From Neptuniibacter victor (lineage in GTDB: Bacteria > Pseudomonadota > Gammaproteobacteria > Pseudomonadales > Balneatricaceae), in NCBI GenBank assembly GCA_027943745.1, contig AP025763.1:248001-312000 (forward strand): a DNA stretch of 64,000 bases, given 5' to 3'. The notes under the pieces are model-generated. The model ran no database searches. It saw only the letters and a list, made by a program, of their open reading frames with translations, and had not been told where the DNA came from. The first letter of the stretch is position 1. Each line of letters opens with the position of its first letter. A program made the translations under genes and the position numbers. Shown one piece after another: positions 40,625 through 50,105 of this stretch.

Positions 40625-43600
40625 ATGAAAATAAAACTTTTAAGAATATTTCATGTACTGCTACCTTGTTGTTTAATATTGCCTGCAACCACCACTCATT
40701 CGGCGACGATTGCTGATCAGCCTCTGTTTTTAACCTCCTCTATTCAGCCTAATATCTTATTGTTAACGGATGATTCGGGTAGTATGGATTTCAGTGTCCT
40801 CCATACTAAGGATGCGCGTAATATCGCCACTTACAGTGCGATTATTGCGGATCAATATTCCCGCTGGTGGAATGGCGGCATGAATATTAATTTTTACCCT
40901 GATCGCACCTCTAGAGAGGATATGCTTCAAGCTTGTAGAGGATTTAACGGCGCGCACTATGATCCCAATACAACGTATAGTCCTTGGCCAGGTGTAGATG
41001 ATCATGGTAATGCTTATGCCGATCAAACAATTACTAGCGTAAGAGAAAACCCTTATTTACGTGATGGCACTAAGCGGAATTTAACCTTGTTTAATGCTGA
41101 TCGGTATGCTGGGTATGCGATTTGGAACGACGATGGTGATGGTGTATTTGAATTAGGAGAATGTCCAGATCCAAATTTAGCTGGATTTAATCATGCGACT
41201 CAGTTTGTCAAAGTAAATGATATGACAGCAGCTCAGCAGACTAACTTTGCAAATTGGTTTTCCTATTATCGTAAATTAGAGCATATTGCCAAAAATGCTT
41301 TATTGAAAGTCGGTTCTGATTCGGAAGCGCGAATGGGTTTGGCTACTTTGCACAATAATGCAAGTGTAGGTACACCAATTTCAGATATGACCGTTAGCTC
41401 TAATAAAACTACATTACTTGCTAATATTGCAAAAATTAACTCAGTCAACGGCACTCCGCTGAGAAGTAAGCTGACCCAAGTAGGTGAATATTTTAAAGGA
41501 ACGAATAGTACGAGTTTATTTGGTAGTAGCGCTAGTTCCCCAATCTTTAGTGCCGCGAACGGGGGGAGCTGCCAGCAAAATTTTACCATATTAATGTCTG
41601 ATGGTTATTGGAATGGTAGTGCACCGTCTGTAGGTGATGCGGATAGTAATGATAATACGAGTTTTGATGGTGGTGTATATGCTGATGATACGGCAACACC
41701 AGCAGCGGGCCGAATAGTATCAAATACATTGGCTGATGTGGCTATGCATTACTATGAAACGGATCTGAAGCCGACTATAGCTAATGAAGTTCCCGTTACG
41801 GCTACGGATACTAATACCCAGCAGCATTTAGTGACATATACCGTAGCGTTTGGTGTAAACGGTACGTTGAATGATGTGCCGCCAACAGTAGCTGGGAAAA
41901 AAGCCTGGCCTGCAATTGAGGCTGAAGCTGAGACTACAATTGATGATATGCGACACGCTGCGTTTAATAGCCGTGGTGAGTTTTTAAGTGCTAGTTCCGC
42001 TTCGAGTTTAGCAACAGCCTTAGCTGATGCGATAGCAAGCATAAGGGCAGCGACTTCGTCTTCATCATCAGTCGCAACTAACTCTACGCGCTTAGATACT
42101 AATACACGTATTTATCAAGCGCGTTTCATTAGCGGGACTTGGGGCGGCCAATTGCTAGCTTATGATCTCGATGATACAACCGGAGCTATAGGTTCTGTAA
42201 TATGGGATGCGGCAGATCTGATTCCGCTGGAAGCTAACCGTAACATATATACTTCTACATCGGCTGTTGATGGGGGAGCCGCATTCACATGGAGTGCTGC
42301 TTCCTCCGCATTAAGTTCTGCTGGGCTAAATGAAGCGCAGACAAACTATGTTCGCGGTGTCCGAACAGGAGAGGGGACGACGTATCGAACACGTACGAGC
42401 CTTTTAGGGGATTTAGTGAATGCCGATCCTTTGTATTCGCACCAAGATAATTTTGACTACTATTTATTAGAAAAAGACAATAATGGCCTTGCGACTTATG
42501 ATGACTATCTAATCGGGACTGGGAATACTGATAAAGGAAACCGTCAGGCGATGCTCTATGTTGGCGCTAATGATGGCATGTTACATGCTTTACTTGGTAC
42601 AGGTGTAACAACCTCCGGATGTAATCCGGATACAACGGCTTGTGAGGGTAAAGAGATATTTAGTTATGTCCCTAAGGCTGTGCATAGTGGGTTATCACAG
42701 CTATCAAGCCCTAGTTATACCCATCGATACTATGTAGATAATACGCCAAAGCATGGCGATGCTTACATTGATTTTGATGATTTAGGTTCAAGCAATAAGC
42801 GTTGGGGTACTGCCCTTGTTGGAACGTTGGGGGCTGGTGGGAAGGGGGTCTTTGCGCTCGATATTTCTCACCCCACGGGTTTTACTAAAGATGATGTTCT
42901 TTGGGATCTGGATAATACAGATCTAGCGTATTTGGGTTACACCTATAGTCAACCTACCATTGTAAAACTTGCGACTGGAGATTGGGGCGTTATTTTGGGT
43001 AATGGTTATCATAGTGATAGTCAAAATAGTTACGCTAACAATAAAGCCGGCTTATATATTTTGAACTTGGAAACTGGCGCAGTCATTAGCTGGCTGGATA
43101 CTGGTTATGATGGTACATCTGCTCGACCGAATGGTTTATCTACCCCTATTGCTGTTGATGAGAACGGAGATAAGGTTGCTGACACGGTTTATGCCGGCGA
43201 TCTCTATGGGAATATGTGGAAGTTTGATATCTCTGATGCAAATAGCAGCAAGTGGGAAGTCGCTTATACCAGCGGTAATGGTGCAAATAAAAAGAATGAG
43301 CCCTTATTTGTTGCGTGTGAAAATACGGGAACCACGTGTTCCGATGCCAATAGACAGCCAATAACGACTAAGCCACAAGTAATTCGATCGGATAGTGAGG
43401 GTTTGGTTGTTTTATTCGGAACAGGTAAATATTTTGAGGCGGGAGACAATACAACTACAAGCCAAAAACAAACATTTTATGGGATTCAAGATACAGGTAG
43501 TTTGGTTGATGACCGTGCAAAGTTGACGGAACAGCTCATTATTGAAGAGTTCACAGCAGCTGAAACAGGTTTGAATTACGATACACGTGTTACAACTAAT

Positions 43601-44074
43601 AACATAGTTGATTACTCTCTCTCTACTGTTCGGGGATGGTATTTAGACCTCAAGTTTGGTGCATTAGACGGCGAACGTAGTGTTTCAGCTCCTTTGGTTC
43701 GCGGAGGTCGTGTGATTTTTGCAACGTTTATACCTGATATTTCCCCTTGTGCATTTGGTGGAACGGGCTGGTTAATGGAGATTGATGCCCAATCAGGATC
43801 CAGGTTGACCGTTTCGCCATTTGACTTAAATGATGATGGCTCAATTAACACGGCTGATTGGGTATTAATTGATACGGACGGGGATGGTGTCAAAGACACT
43901 AAAGTCCCTGTATCGGGTAAAAAATCTACTGTAGGTATAATCAAAACACCAAGTGTTATCGAGACTGGGCCAACCGAGTTAAAATATACATCGGGTTCTA
44001 GTGGCTCAGTGGAAGTCACGAGAGAATCATCTGGTGAAAAGGTAGGCCGGCAATCATGGATTCAGATCAAGTAG
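40625..44074 (+). CDS. pilY1: Type IV pilus tip-associated adhesin PilY1
   Basis: 1149 residues from ATG 40625 (GAGGG 7 bases upstream). Signal peptide to about ATTTHSA. A von Willebrand A-like segment follows, with MIDAS-type DDSGS at 49-53. The C-terminal beta-propeller domain includes a calcium-binding loop DENGDKVADTVYAGD near residue 844, as in P. aeruginosa PilY1. Two further EF-hand-like loops (DLNDDGSINTAD and DTDGDGVKD) lie near 1067-1090. PilY1 controls pilus extension, adhesion and surface sensing at the pilus tip. Confidence 0.93.
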   Translation: MKIKLLRIFHVLLPCCLILPATTTHSATIADQPLFLTSSIQPNILLLTDDSGSMDFSVLHTKDARNIATYSAIIADQYSRWWNGGMNINFYPDRTSREDMLQACRGFNGAHYDPNTTYSPWPGVDDHGNAYADQTITSVRENPYLRDGTKRNLTLFNADRYAGYAIWNDDGDGVFELGECPDPNLAGFNHATQFVKVNDMTAAQQTNFANWFSYYRKLEHIAKNALLKVGSDSEARMGLATLHNNASVGTPISDMTVSSNKTTLLANIAKINSVNGTPLRSKLTQVGEYFKGTNSTSLFGSSASSPIFSAANGGSCQQNFTILMSDGYWNGSAPSVGDADSNDNTSFDGGVYADDTATPAAGRIVSNTLADVAMHYYETDLKPTIANEVPVTATDTNTQQHLVTYTVAFGVNGTLNDVPPTVAGKKAWPAIEAEAETTIDDMRHAAFNSRGEFLSASSASSLATALADAIASIRAATSSSSSVATNSTRLDTNTRIYQARFISGTWGGQLLAYDLDDTTGAIGSVIWDAADLIPLEANRNIYTSTSAVDGGAAFTWSAASSALSSAGLNEAQTNYVRGVRTGEGTTYRTRTSLLGDLVNADPLYSHQDNFDYYLLEKDNNGLATYDDYLIGTGNTDKGNRQAMLYVGANDGMLHALLGTGVTTSGCNPDTTACEGKEIFSYVPKAVHSGLSQLSSPSYTHRYYVDNTPKHGDAYIDFDDLGSSNKRWGTALVGTLGAGGKGVFALDISHPTGFTKDDVLWDLDNTDLAYLGYTYSQPTIVKLATGDWGVILGNGYHSDSQNSYANNKAGLYILNLETGAVISWLDTGYDGTSARPNGLSTPIAVDENGDKVADTVYAGDLYGNMWKFDISDANSSKWEVAYTSGNGANKKNEPLFVACENTGTTCSDANRQPITTKPQVIRSDSEGLVVLFGTGKYFEAGDNTTTSQKQTFYGIQDTGSLVDDRAKLTEQLIIEEFTAAETGLNYDTRVTTNNIVDYSLSTVRGWYLDLKFGALDGERSVSAPLVRGGRVIFATFIPDISPCAFGGTGWLMEIDAQSGSRLTVSPFDLNDDGSINTADWVLIDTDGDGVKDTKVPVSGKKSTVGIIKTPSVIETGPTELKYTSGSSGSVEVTRESSGEKVGRQSWIQIK

Positions 44075-44083
44075 GATTATTAA

Positions 44084-44500
44084 ATGAAATTGAACAAGGG
44101 TTTTTCGTTATTGGAATTAATGATTGTCGTAGCGATTGTCGGCATCATTGTGACGATTGCTTATCCGGCCTATCAGGAATATGTTCGAGACGCGCGTAGA
44201 ACTGACGCGAAAGCCGTTATTATCGAAATGTCTCAATGGATGGAGCGACAATATACAGTCAATGGTCGTTATACAAATGCCAGTGGTGCTGACCCTGCCT
44301 TGCCACTAGTAAAGTCACCTAAAGATGGCCCTGATGTGGTTTATAACCTGAGTGTTAGTGCTACAGATGATCCTGATACTTTTACTATTACAGCGACACC
44401 TGATGCAGGTGGCCCGCAGAATGGTGACCGCTGCGGTGGCTTGGCTATAACGCAAACTGGCGTGAAAACGTCATCTGGTGCGGTGGCTGATTGTTGGTAA
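44084..44500 (+). CDS. pilE: Type IV pilus minor pilin PilE
   Basis: A 138-residue prepilin: MKLNKG cut before FSLLELMIVVAIVGIIVTIA, followed by YPAYQEYVRDARRTDAKA. It has the C-terminal disulfide loop CGGLAITQTG...VADCW. It lies 9 bases after pilY1. The position and short length fit the minor pilin PilE of Pseudomonas rather than the major pilin PilA. Confidence 0.9.
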   Translation: MKLNKGFSLLELMIVVAIVGIIVTIAYPAYQEYVRDARRTDAKAVIIEMSQWMERQYTVNGRYTNASGADPALPLVKSPKDGPDVVYNLSVSATDDPDTFTITATPDAGGPQNGDRCGGLAITQTGVKTSSGAVADCW

Positions 44501-44554
44501 TTATTTAAAAGCTTATAAATAAATCTAACCTGCAAAGGATTGCAGGAGGGAAAT

Positions 44555-45106
44555 ATGAACAAGGATAGGTTCCTATCTCCAAGGATGGAGAGAGGCGTTT
44601 TGGCCTGCGTTAGTGGCTTTACACTGTTTGAATTGCTTACTACGCTAAGCATCTTTAGTGTCCTTTCTATCATTGCAATTCCCTCTTTCTCTGCTTTTAT
44701 CAGTACCGCCCAGCTAAATACGGATCATCAAAAACTTCAAAGCCTTTTATCGTTGGCACGAATGAGTGCGGTCTCTGAAGGCAGCTTTGCTGTTGTATGT
44801 CGTTGGGATGGTGCCAGCGGCTGTACCGGTTTCAGCGCGTTAGGCACTTTACCTTGGGCTACCGGGGGGGTCGTATTTTCAGATAGTAATAACAATCGTC
44901 AACTGGATCTACCTGATGAGCGTGTGCTACGCATTGTAGAGTTCTCATCAGAGAATCAAATTACTTGGAATAGAGGAGAGTTACTTGTCTATGAAAGTGA
45001 CGGAAGTGTTCGTGGGGGATCGAATGGTACTTTTACTATTACTCAAGGGGACGAGGTGCGAAAGCTGGTAGTGTCACTAACGGGTCGTGTTAGGCGAGGT
45101 TCATAG
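44555..45106 (+). CDS. Second GspH/FimT-family prepilin
   Basis: A prepilin of 183 residues with an unusually long leader (MNKDRFLSPRMERGVLACVS then G) before FTLFELLTTLSIFSVLSIIA; Glu at +5 is present. AGGAGG is 6 bases upstream of ATG 44555. The C-terminus ends VVSLTGRVRRGS, so a GRxR motif lies at the very end. It is a paralogue of the pilin at 37979 and may be the FimT (DNA-uptake) member of the pair. About 68 bases separate it from thiO. Confidence 0.8.
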   Translation: MNKDRFLSPRMERGVLACVSGFTLFELLTTLSIFSVLSIIAIPSFSAFISTAQLNTDHQKLQSLLSLARMSAVSEGSFAVVCRWDGASGCTGFSALGTLPWATGGVVFSDSNNNRQLDLPDERVLRIVEFSSENQITWNRGELLVYESDGSVRGGSNGTFTITQGDEVRKLVVSLTGRVRRGS

Positions 45107-45174
45107 TGGAAGCTTAATAAATATCATGGAAAGCATAGTGATGAACAGGCAGAATAAAGCCCTTCAAATACTGT

Positions 45175-46272
45175 ATGAGCAAAATCATGTCTGATGTCCT
45201 AATTGTTGGTGGTGGTGTGATCGGTATGATGTTGGCGCGGGAGTTAGCGCAAACGGGAGCCGAAGTGACACTCATCGACCGTAAAGCCTGCGCTCAAGAG
45301 TCCTCTTGGGCGGGTGGTGGTATTGTTTCCCCATTGTACCCATGGCGCTACCCCGAGGCAGTCACGCAATTGGCAACCTGGTCACAAAGTAGCTATGTGC
45401 ACCTTTCGGATGAGCTGCTAGATGAAACGGGTTGTGATCCCGAGCTTCGTCAAAAAGGGATGCTGATGGTTGATGTGGATGATCAAGAAGAGGCGCTAGC
45501 GTGGGCTAAGAGGTTCCATCGTCCTTTACGTAAAGTGGATGCGGGCTTTGTTTACCAGAAAGAGCCTAATTTAGTACAAGGTCTAGATGAGGCGCTTTGG
45601 ATGCCCGAGGTATGCAGTATTCGCAACCCTCGTTTAGGGCGTTCGCTTCGCCAAAGCTTGGTTAATAATCCTAAGGTTAAGTTACTTGAGCAGCAGGAAG
45701 TTCAAGGTTTTGTGCAGGATGGGCGTCGCATTCTTGGGGTCAATACTAAGGGCGGTGTAGTGAGAGGTGATAAGGTTGTTATCGCTGCGGGCGCATGGAG
45801 CGCAGAGTTGCTGAAGATGGTAGGCAAAGATATACCCGTGAAGCCTGTTCATGGTCAGATGATGCTATTTAAAGCGAAGCCGGGCGTTGTTAATCGAGTC
45901 ATCCTGAAAGGAGGCCGTTATGTTATTCCTCGCAGTGATGGTCGAGTACTGGTAGGGAGTACTCTCGAGCATTTTGGCTTTGAGAAGAAAACAACAGGTG
46001 ATGCAGCAAGATCATTATATAAAACGGCGTTGGGTATTATTCCAGAGCTAGATAATTATGCTGTAGAGCATCATTGGTCTGGTTTACGGCCTGGATCACC
46101 TGAAGGCATCCCGTATATAGGTGGCGTATCTGGTTTTGATAATTTGTTTGTCAATGCGGGGCAATATCGAAATGGCTTAGTCTTGGCGCCAGCATCGATA
46201 AGGCTGCTGGCTGATATCATGTTAGAAAGGGAAACAATCATTCCTGCAGAGCCCTACCAATTAGATAGGTAG
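45175..46272 (+). CDS. thiO: Glycine oxidase ThiO
   Basis: An FAD-dependent amine oxidase (365 residues) making dehydroglycine for the thiamine thiazole ring. FAD-binding VLIVGGGVIGMMLAREL (about 8-24) and the C-terminal GLRPGSPEGIPYIGG with NAGQYRNGLVLAP are family hallmarks. Start at ATG 45175; ATG 45187 (MSDVLIVGGG) is equally plausible, and neither has a strong binding site. In P. aeruginosa thiO also adjoins the fimT end of the pilus cluster. Confidence 0.9.
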   Translation: MSKIMSDVLIVGGGVIGMMLARELAQTGAEVTLIDRKACAQESSWAGGGIVSPLYPWRYPEAVTQLATWSQSSYVHLSDELLDETGCDPELRQKGMLMVDVDDQEEALAWAKRFHRPLRKVDAGFVYQKEPNLVQGLDEALWMPEVCSIRNPRLGRSLRQSLVNNPKVKLLEQQEVQGFVQDGRRILGVNTKGGVVRGDKVVIAAGAWSAELLKMVGKDIPVKPVHGQMMLFKAKPGVVNRVILKGGRYVIPRSDGRVLVGSTLEHFGFEKKTTGDAARSLYKTALGIIPELDNYAVEHHWSGLRPGSPEGIPYIGGVSGFDNLFVNAGQYRNGLVLAPASIRLLADIMLERETIIPAEPYQLDR

Positions 46273-46296
46273 CTATTACCGAGATAGAACTCCTAT

Positions 46297-46322
46297 AAAA
46301 AACCGCTCGTGAGCGGTTTTTT
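46297..46322. terminator. Bidirectional terminator between thiO and nadE
   Basis: CCGCTC (46303-46308) / GAGCGG (46311-46316) with A6 before and T6 after. It serves thiO (+) and the convergent nadE (-). Confidence 0.9.
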
Positions 46323-46364
46323 ATATTTAAATGGTTTTATACTTAAACGGTTTTAGAGATACGA

Positions 46365-47201
46365 TTATATGTCGTAGATCGTCGGTATAGGGGCGCGTTT
46401 ATGCTGTGTTTTTGTATAGATCTCTATAATGCGCTTTTCCGCTTCACTCGAAACTTGCTTTCCTTCTAGGAAATCATCAATCTCATCGTAGCTTAAGCCA
46501 AGGGCATGCTCATCTGCTTTCTGTGGCTCTAGGCATTCCAAATCAGCCGTTGGCGTCTTATCGACGAGTAGGGACGGTGCACCAAGTGTTTTGGCGAGCA
46601 AGCGTACTTGGCGTTTACTAAGGCCAAATAAAGGGGCTAAGTCACAGGCGCCATCTCCCCATTTTGTGTAGAAGCCCGTGATGTTTTCTGCCGAGTGGTC
46701 TGTGCCGAGTACTAATGCGCCGATAATTCCCGCGACTTCATATTGTGCAACCATTCTAGCGCGGGCTTTAACATTGCCTTTGGCGAAATCTACCGCAGCC
46801 TCGGTGGCTTGATTGAGCCCTAGCCTATCCAACGATTCGCTTACTTCAGAATGGATGCCATCAACACCGGGTTTAACGTTGACGGTGAGGCGCTGACTGG
46901 GCTGGATGAAATTTAATGCCAGTTGCGCATCCTCTTCATCTTTTTGAGTACCAAAAGGTAGGCGCATGGCGATAAAACGATAATCTTGTTCTGTGCTCTC
47001 AGTATTAAGTTCGTCGATAGCAAGCTGAGCTAGGCGACCACAGGTAGAGGAATCAACACCGCCACTGATGCCAAGCACAAGGTGTTTTAAACCAGAAGAT
47101 AACAACGTTTGTTTAATAAAGTTCACTCTGCGCTCGATCTCTGCAGTGGGATCAATATTTGTTTGTACACGCATCTCTTTGATTATGGCTGCAGCCTGCA
47201 T
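46365..47201 (-). CDS. nadE: Ammonia-dependent NAD+ synthetase
   Basis: NadE (278 residues from ATG 47201; E. coli 275). The PP-loop SGGVDSS (near residue 50) binds ATP. Conserved [21 protein letters not shown] and KTPTADLE segments are present. There is no N-terminal glutaminase domain, so ammonia is the nitrogen source. ATG 47201 has GAGAG 7 bases upstream; ATG 47231 in the same frame lacks spacing. Pseudomonas has no nadE at this position. Probably transcribed separately from bamD because a terminator lies between them. Confidence 0.92.
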   Translation of the reverse strand: MQAAAIIKEMRVQTNIDPTAEIERRVNFIKQTLLSSGLKHLVLGISGGVDSSTCGRLAQLAIDELNTESTEQDYRFIAMRLPFGTQKDEEDAQLALNFIQPSQRLTVNVKPGVDGIHSEVSESLDRLGLNQATEAAVDFAKGNVKARARMVAQYEVAGIIGALVLGTDHSAENITGFYTKWGDGACDLAPLFGLSKRQVRLLAKTLGAPSLLVDKTPTADLECLEPQKADEHALGLSYDEIDDFLEGKQVSSEAEKRIIEIYTKTQHKRAPIPTIYDI

Positions 47202-47262
47202 ATGGTTACTCTCTACTTGCTGTGGGCTCATTTCTTAATATCTATAGTTTATCTAAGATAAT

Positions 47263-47285
47263 AAAAAAGGCGCTTAAGCGCCTTT
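47263..47285 (-). terminator. Terminator after bamD
   Basis: Read on the - strand: GGCGC-TTAA-GCGCC followed by T6, with a further AAA/TTT extension of the stem. It lies 11 bases after the bamD stop and ahead of nadE. Confidence 0.85.
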
Positions 47286-47295
47286 AAATTAACGG

Positions 47296-48228
47296 TTACT
47301 TAGCTGACTCATCATCTTCGTCATCAAATACACCGAATGTAAGAGAGCTAAATACGCTGCGCTCAGGTTTCGGTGCGCTTTGGCTCATTCTAACTGGGGC
47401 AATAACAGGAGGCTCTTTGTTATCGCTGAATAGGTCAAAAGTGGCCGCATCGAATAGTGTTTTCTCGCCTTTGAAAACAGGCGTGTATTGATAGTCTGGG
47501 AAGTTTTTGTTCAGTACGGATTGCGTATCAGCAGCAAGGTCCTGCTGGCCTAAGAGTGTATAGGCTTCAATCATAACTGCTAAAGCATCAGGTACTGCAG
47601 GTGTTTCTTGCATATTTTCGATGACATAGCGTCCGCGATTGGCCGCAGCGACAAAAGCTTCACGCTGTATATAGTAGCGAGCTACGTGGATCTCATAGGC
47701 GGCTAAGCGGTTCTTCAAGTAAACCATGCGTTTTTGAGAGTCTGGAGCGTACTGGCTGTCAGGGTATCGGTTAACAAGCGTAGCAAAGCTTTCAAAAGAG
47801 TCTAGTGCCGCGCCAGGGTCACGTTGGGTTTCATCGATCGGCAAGTATTGGGTGATCCAAGAGATATCTTGCTCAAATGCGGTTAGGCCTTTTAGGTAGT
47901 AGGCATAATCAATATTTTCATGGTTAGGGTGAAGGCGGATAAAACGATCAGCGGCTGCGCGAGCGGCTTCTGGCTCATAGCTTTCAAAATAAGCATAAAT
48001 AAGTTCTAGCTGTGCTTGCTCAGAGAAACGACCAAATGGGTAACGAGCTTCAAGTAATTGTAGCTTTTCAATGGCTAGGTCGTAGTTTTGAGTGTCCATT
48101 GCAGTCATTGCTTCTTGATATAATTGCTGCTCTGGCACATCTGGAGCTTCTTGGATATCTTCAAACCATGAACAAGCCGCTGTGGATAAGCAGAACAAGG
48201 CAATAATCAGTATTTTGGTAATGCGCAT
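47296..48228 (-). CDS. bamD: Outer membrane assembly lipoprotein BamD
   Basis: BamD/ComL (310 residues), an essential BAM-complex lipoprotein. Signal peptide ending in the lipobox LSTAAC (Cys at 19). TPR repeats follow, with [19 protein letters not shown] and [15 protein letters not shown] as in the family. The C-terminal extension (about 245-310) is less conserved. Divergent from rluD, which is the usual neighbour. Confidence 0.95.
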   Translation of the reverse strand: MRITKILIIALFCLSTAACSWFEDIQEAPDVPEQQLYQEAMTAMDTQNYDLAIEKLQLLEARYPFGRFSEQAQLELIYAYFESYEPEAARAAADRFIRLHPNHENIDYAYYLKGLTAFEQDISWITQYLPIDETQRDPGAALDSFESFATLVNRYPDSQYAPDSQKRMVYLKNRLAAYEIHVARYYIQREAFVAAANRGRYVIENMQETPAVPDALAVMIEAYTLLGQQDLAADTQSVLNKNFPDYQYTPVFKGEKTLFDAATFDLFSDNKEPPVIAPVRMSQSAPKPERSVFSSLTFGVFDDEDDESAK

Positions 48229-48239
48229 CTTTTTTCAAT

Positions 48240-48275
48240 CCCAGTGTAGTCTCGGGCCCGAACGGTTATACTGGG
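48240..48275. promoter_or_regulatory. Nested palindromes between bamD and rluD
   Basis: CCCAGTGTA (48240-48248) and TATACTGGG (48267-48275) are inverted copies with one mismatch. A perfect 10-base palindrome TCGGGCCCGA (48252-48261) lies near their centre. Each arm contains a -10-like box: TATACT on the + strand (48267-48272) toward rluD and TACACT on the - strand toward bamD. This may be a divergent promoter pair with an operator between. Confidence 0.4.
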
Positions 48276-48377
48276 CACAAAGAGGCTATAAGCAATTCAA
48301 CGGCCTATTTAAACATAACTGATTGGGCCTGTTAACACACACAGGCCTAACATTTAATAAAGTTCTGACAGGTTCTG

Positions 48378-49346
48378 ATGTCTGATCAAATACAATTAGA
48401 AGCACAAGTAGGAAATGATCTTGTCGGTAAACGACTAGATCAAGCTGTTGCGCAGTTATTTCCTGATTATTCCCGTTCCCGTTTGCAGGGGTGGATTAAG
48501 GATGGATCGCTTACCGTCGATGGCGTTGTGAAACGTCCGCGCGATAAATTATTCGGTGGCGAAACGGTCGTGATCGATGCCCAGGTCGAGATGATTGAGG
48601 ATCATAAACCGCAAGATATTCCTCTCGATATAATTTATGAAGATGATCATATCTTAGTGGTAAATAAGCCGGCTGGTTTAGTTGTTCATCCTGCCGTTGG
48701 GCACAGGGATGGAACCTTATTAAATGCTTTGTTACACCATTGCCCGGATATAGCTCAAGTACCGCGTGCAGGTATTGTTCATCGCTTAGATATGGATACG
48801 ACCGGTTTGATGGTTGTTGCAAAAACAATTGCTGCGCAAACAGAGTTAGTTGATCAGCTGCAAGAGCGCTCAATGGGGCGTGAGTATGAGGCGATTGTTA
48901 ATGGGGTGATGACCGGTGGCGGTGCAGTGGACGAACCTATGGGACGTCATTCTAAGCATCGCCAAAAGATGGCGGTTGTCGGTGTAGGTAAAGAAGCAGT
49001 GACTCATTATAGAGTACTGAGAAAATTACGTGCCCATACACATATTCGCTTAAAGCTTGAGACAGGGCGAACGCATCAAATTCGTGTTCATATGGCGCAT
49101 ATCAATTATCCGCTGGTGGGCGATCAGCTTTACGGTGGTCGTTTCCGCTTACCTAAAGGCTGTAGCGATGAGATGATCCAGACATTGCGTGATTTTAAGC
49201 GCCAAGCGTTACATGCTAAAAAGCTGGAATTATGGCACCCCCATACTGGCGAACTCGTTTCATGGGAAGTGGACCTACCCGATGATTTTCAACACCTTCT
49301 TCATGTGTTGGTTGATGATGCAGAAGCATCTGATGATGAGATCTGA
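48378..49346 (+). CDS. rluD: 23S rRNA pseudouridine(1911/1915/1917) synthase
   Basis: RluD (322 residues). An N-terminal S4 domain (about 15-75, KRLDQAVAQLFPDYSRSRLQ) precedes the RluA-type catalytic domain with the active-site Asp in GIVHRLDMDTTGLMVVAK. ETGRTHQIRVHMAHINYPLVGD closes the catalytic core. It modifies helix 69 of 23S rRNA. It begins 149 bases from bamD and pgeF follows after 6 bases. Confidence 0.96.
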   Translation: MSDQIQLEAQVGNDLVGKRLDQAVAQLFPDYSRSRLQGWIKDGSLTVDGVVKRPRDKLFGGETVVIDAQVEMIEDHKPQDIPLDIIYEDDHILVVNKPAGLVVHPAVGHRDGTLLNALLHHCPDIAQVPRAGIVHRLDMDTTGLMVVAKTIAAQTELVDQLQERSMGREYEAIVNGVMTGGGAVDEPMGRHSKHRQKMAVVGVGKEAVTHYRVLRKLRAHTHIRLKLETGRTHQIRVHMAHINYPLVGDQLYGGRFRLPKGCSDEMIQTLRDFKRQALHAKKLELWHPHTGELVSWEVDLPDDFQHLLHVLVDDAEASDDEI

Positions 49347-49352
49347 TCGATC

Positions 49353-50084
49353 GTGAAGTTTGTTAAAGCGCAATGGCAAGCGCCCGATCACGTGCAGGCA
49401 TTAACGACTACCCGTGTAGGTGGCTTAAGCCAAGGCACTTATAAAGGGTTGAATTTAGGTGATCATGTTTCAGATAGTGAGGAACATGTACAAGCAAACC
49501 GAACCCTTTTATCCACTGAGTTTGATTTAAAGCGTCGCCCGCAGTGGTTGACACAAGTGCATGGAATTGAGGTTGTTAAGGCTAAAGATGATGGGATTTG
49601 TCGTCAAGCGGATGCTTGTTGGACTGATGAACCAGGACTCGCTTGTGTTGTGATGACGGCCGATTGCTTGCCTGTTTTCTTTAGCAACGCAGATGGTAGT
49701 CAGGTTGCAGTAGCTCATGCTGGCTGGCGAGGTTTGTTAGCGGGTGTGCTTGAAGAAACATTGTCTGTATTTGATCAAGTGAGTGAGCTGCATGTGTGGT
49801 TTGGTCCCGCGATTGGCCCTAATGCCTTTGAAGTGGGTCCGGAAGTGAAAAAACTGTTTTGTGATCATGATCCCGATACTGAAATTGCTTTCTCTGAATC
49901 CGCTGTGGGTCTAAATAAGTACCTGGCTGATCTTTATGCTTTAGCGAGGCTTAGATTATCAAAGGCAGGGGTTAAAAATATCTCCAGTTGCGGTCTTTGT
50001 ACTTACACCGATGAAGATAATTTTTACTCCTATCGCCGCGATGGTGAAACGGGCCGCTTAGCCAGTTTGATCTGGATTAAATAG
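49353..50084 (+). CDS. pgeF: Peptidoglycan editing factor PgeF (laccase-domain protein)
   Basis: A YfiH/PgeF-family protein (243 residues), formerly called polyphenol oxidase. It has the metal and active-site pattern MTADCLPVFF, VAVAHAGWRGLLAGV and CGLCTYTDEDNFYSYRRDG. In E. coli PgeF removes mis-incorporated L-Ser from peptidoglycan precursors. GTG start, with the usual rluD-pgeF-clpB neighbourhood, here interrupted by the signalling cluster. Confidence 0.9.
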   Translation: MKFVKAQWQAPDHVQALTTTRVGGLSQGTYKGLNLGDHVSDSEEHVQANRTLLSTEFDLKRRPQWLTQVHGIEVVKAKDDGICRQADACWTDEPGLACVVMTADCLPVFFSNADGSQVAVAHAGWRGLLAGVLEETLSVFDQVSELHVWFGPAIGPNAFEVGPEVKKLFCDHDPDTEIAFSESAVGLNKYLADLYALARLRLSKAGVKNISSCGLCTYTDEDNFYSYRRDGETGRLASLIWIK

Positions 50085-50105
50085 TGTTATTACTAAGGTG
50101 CTGCT

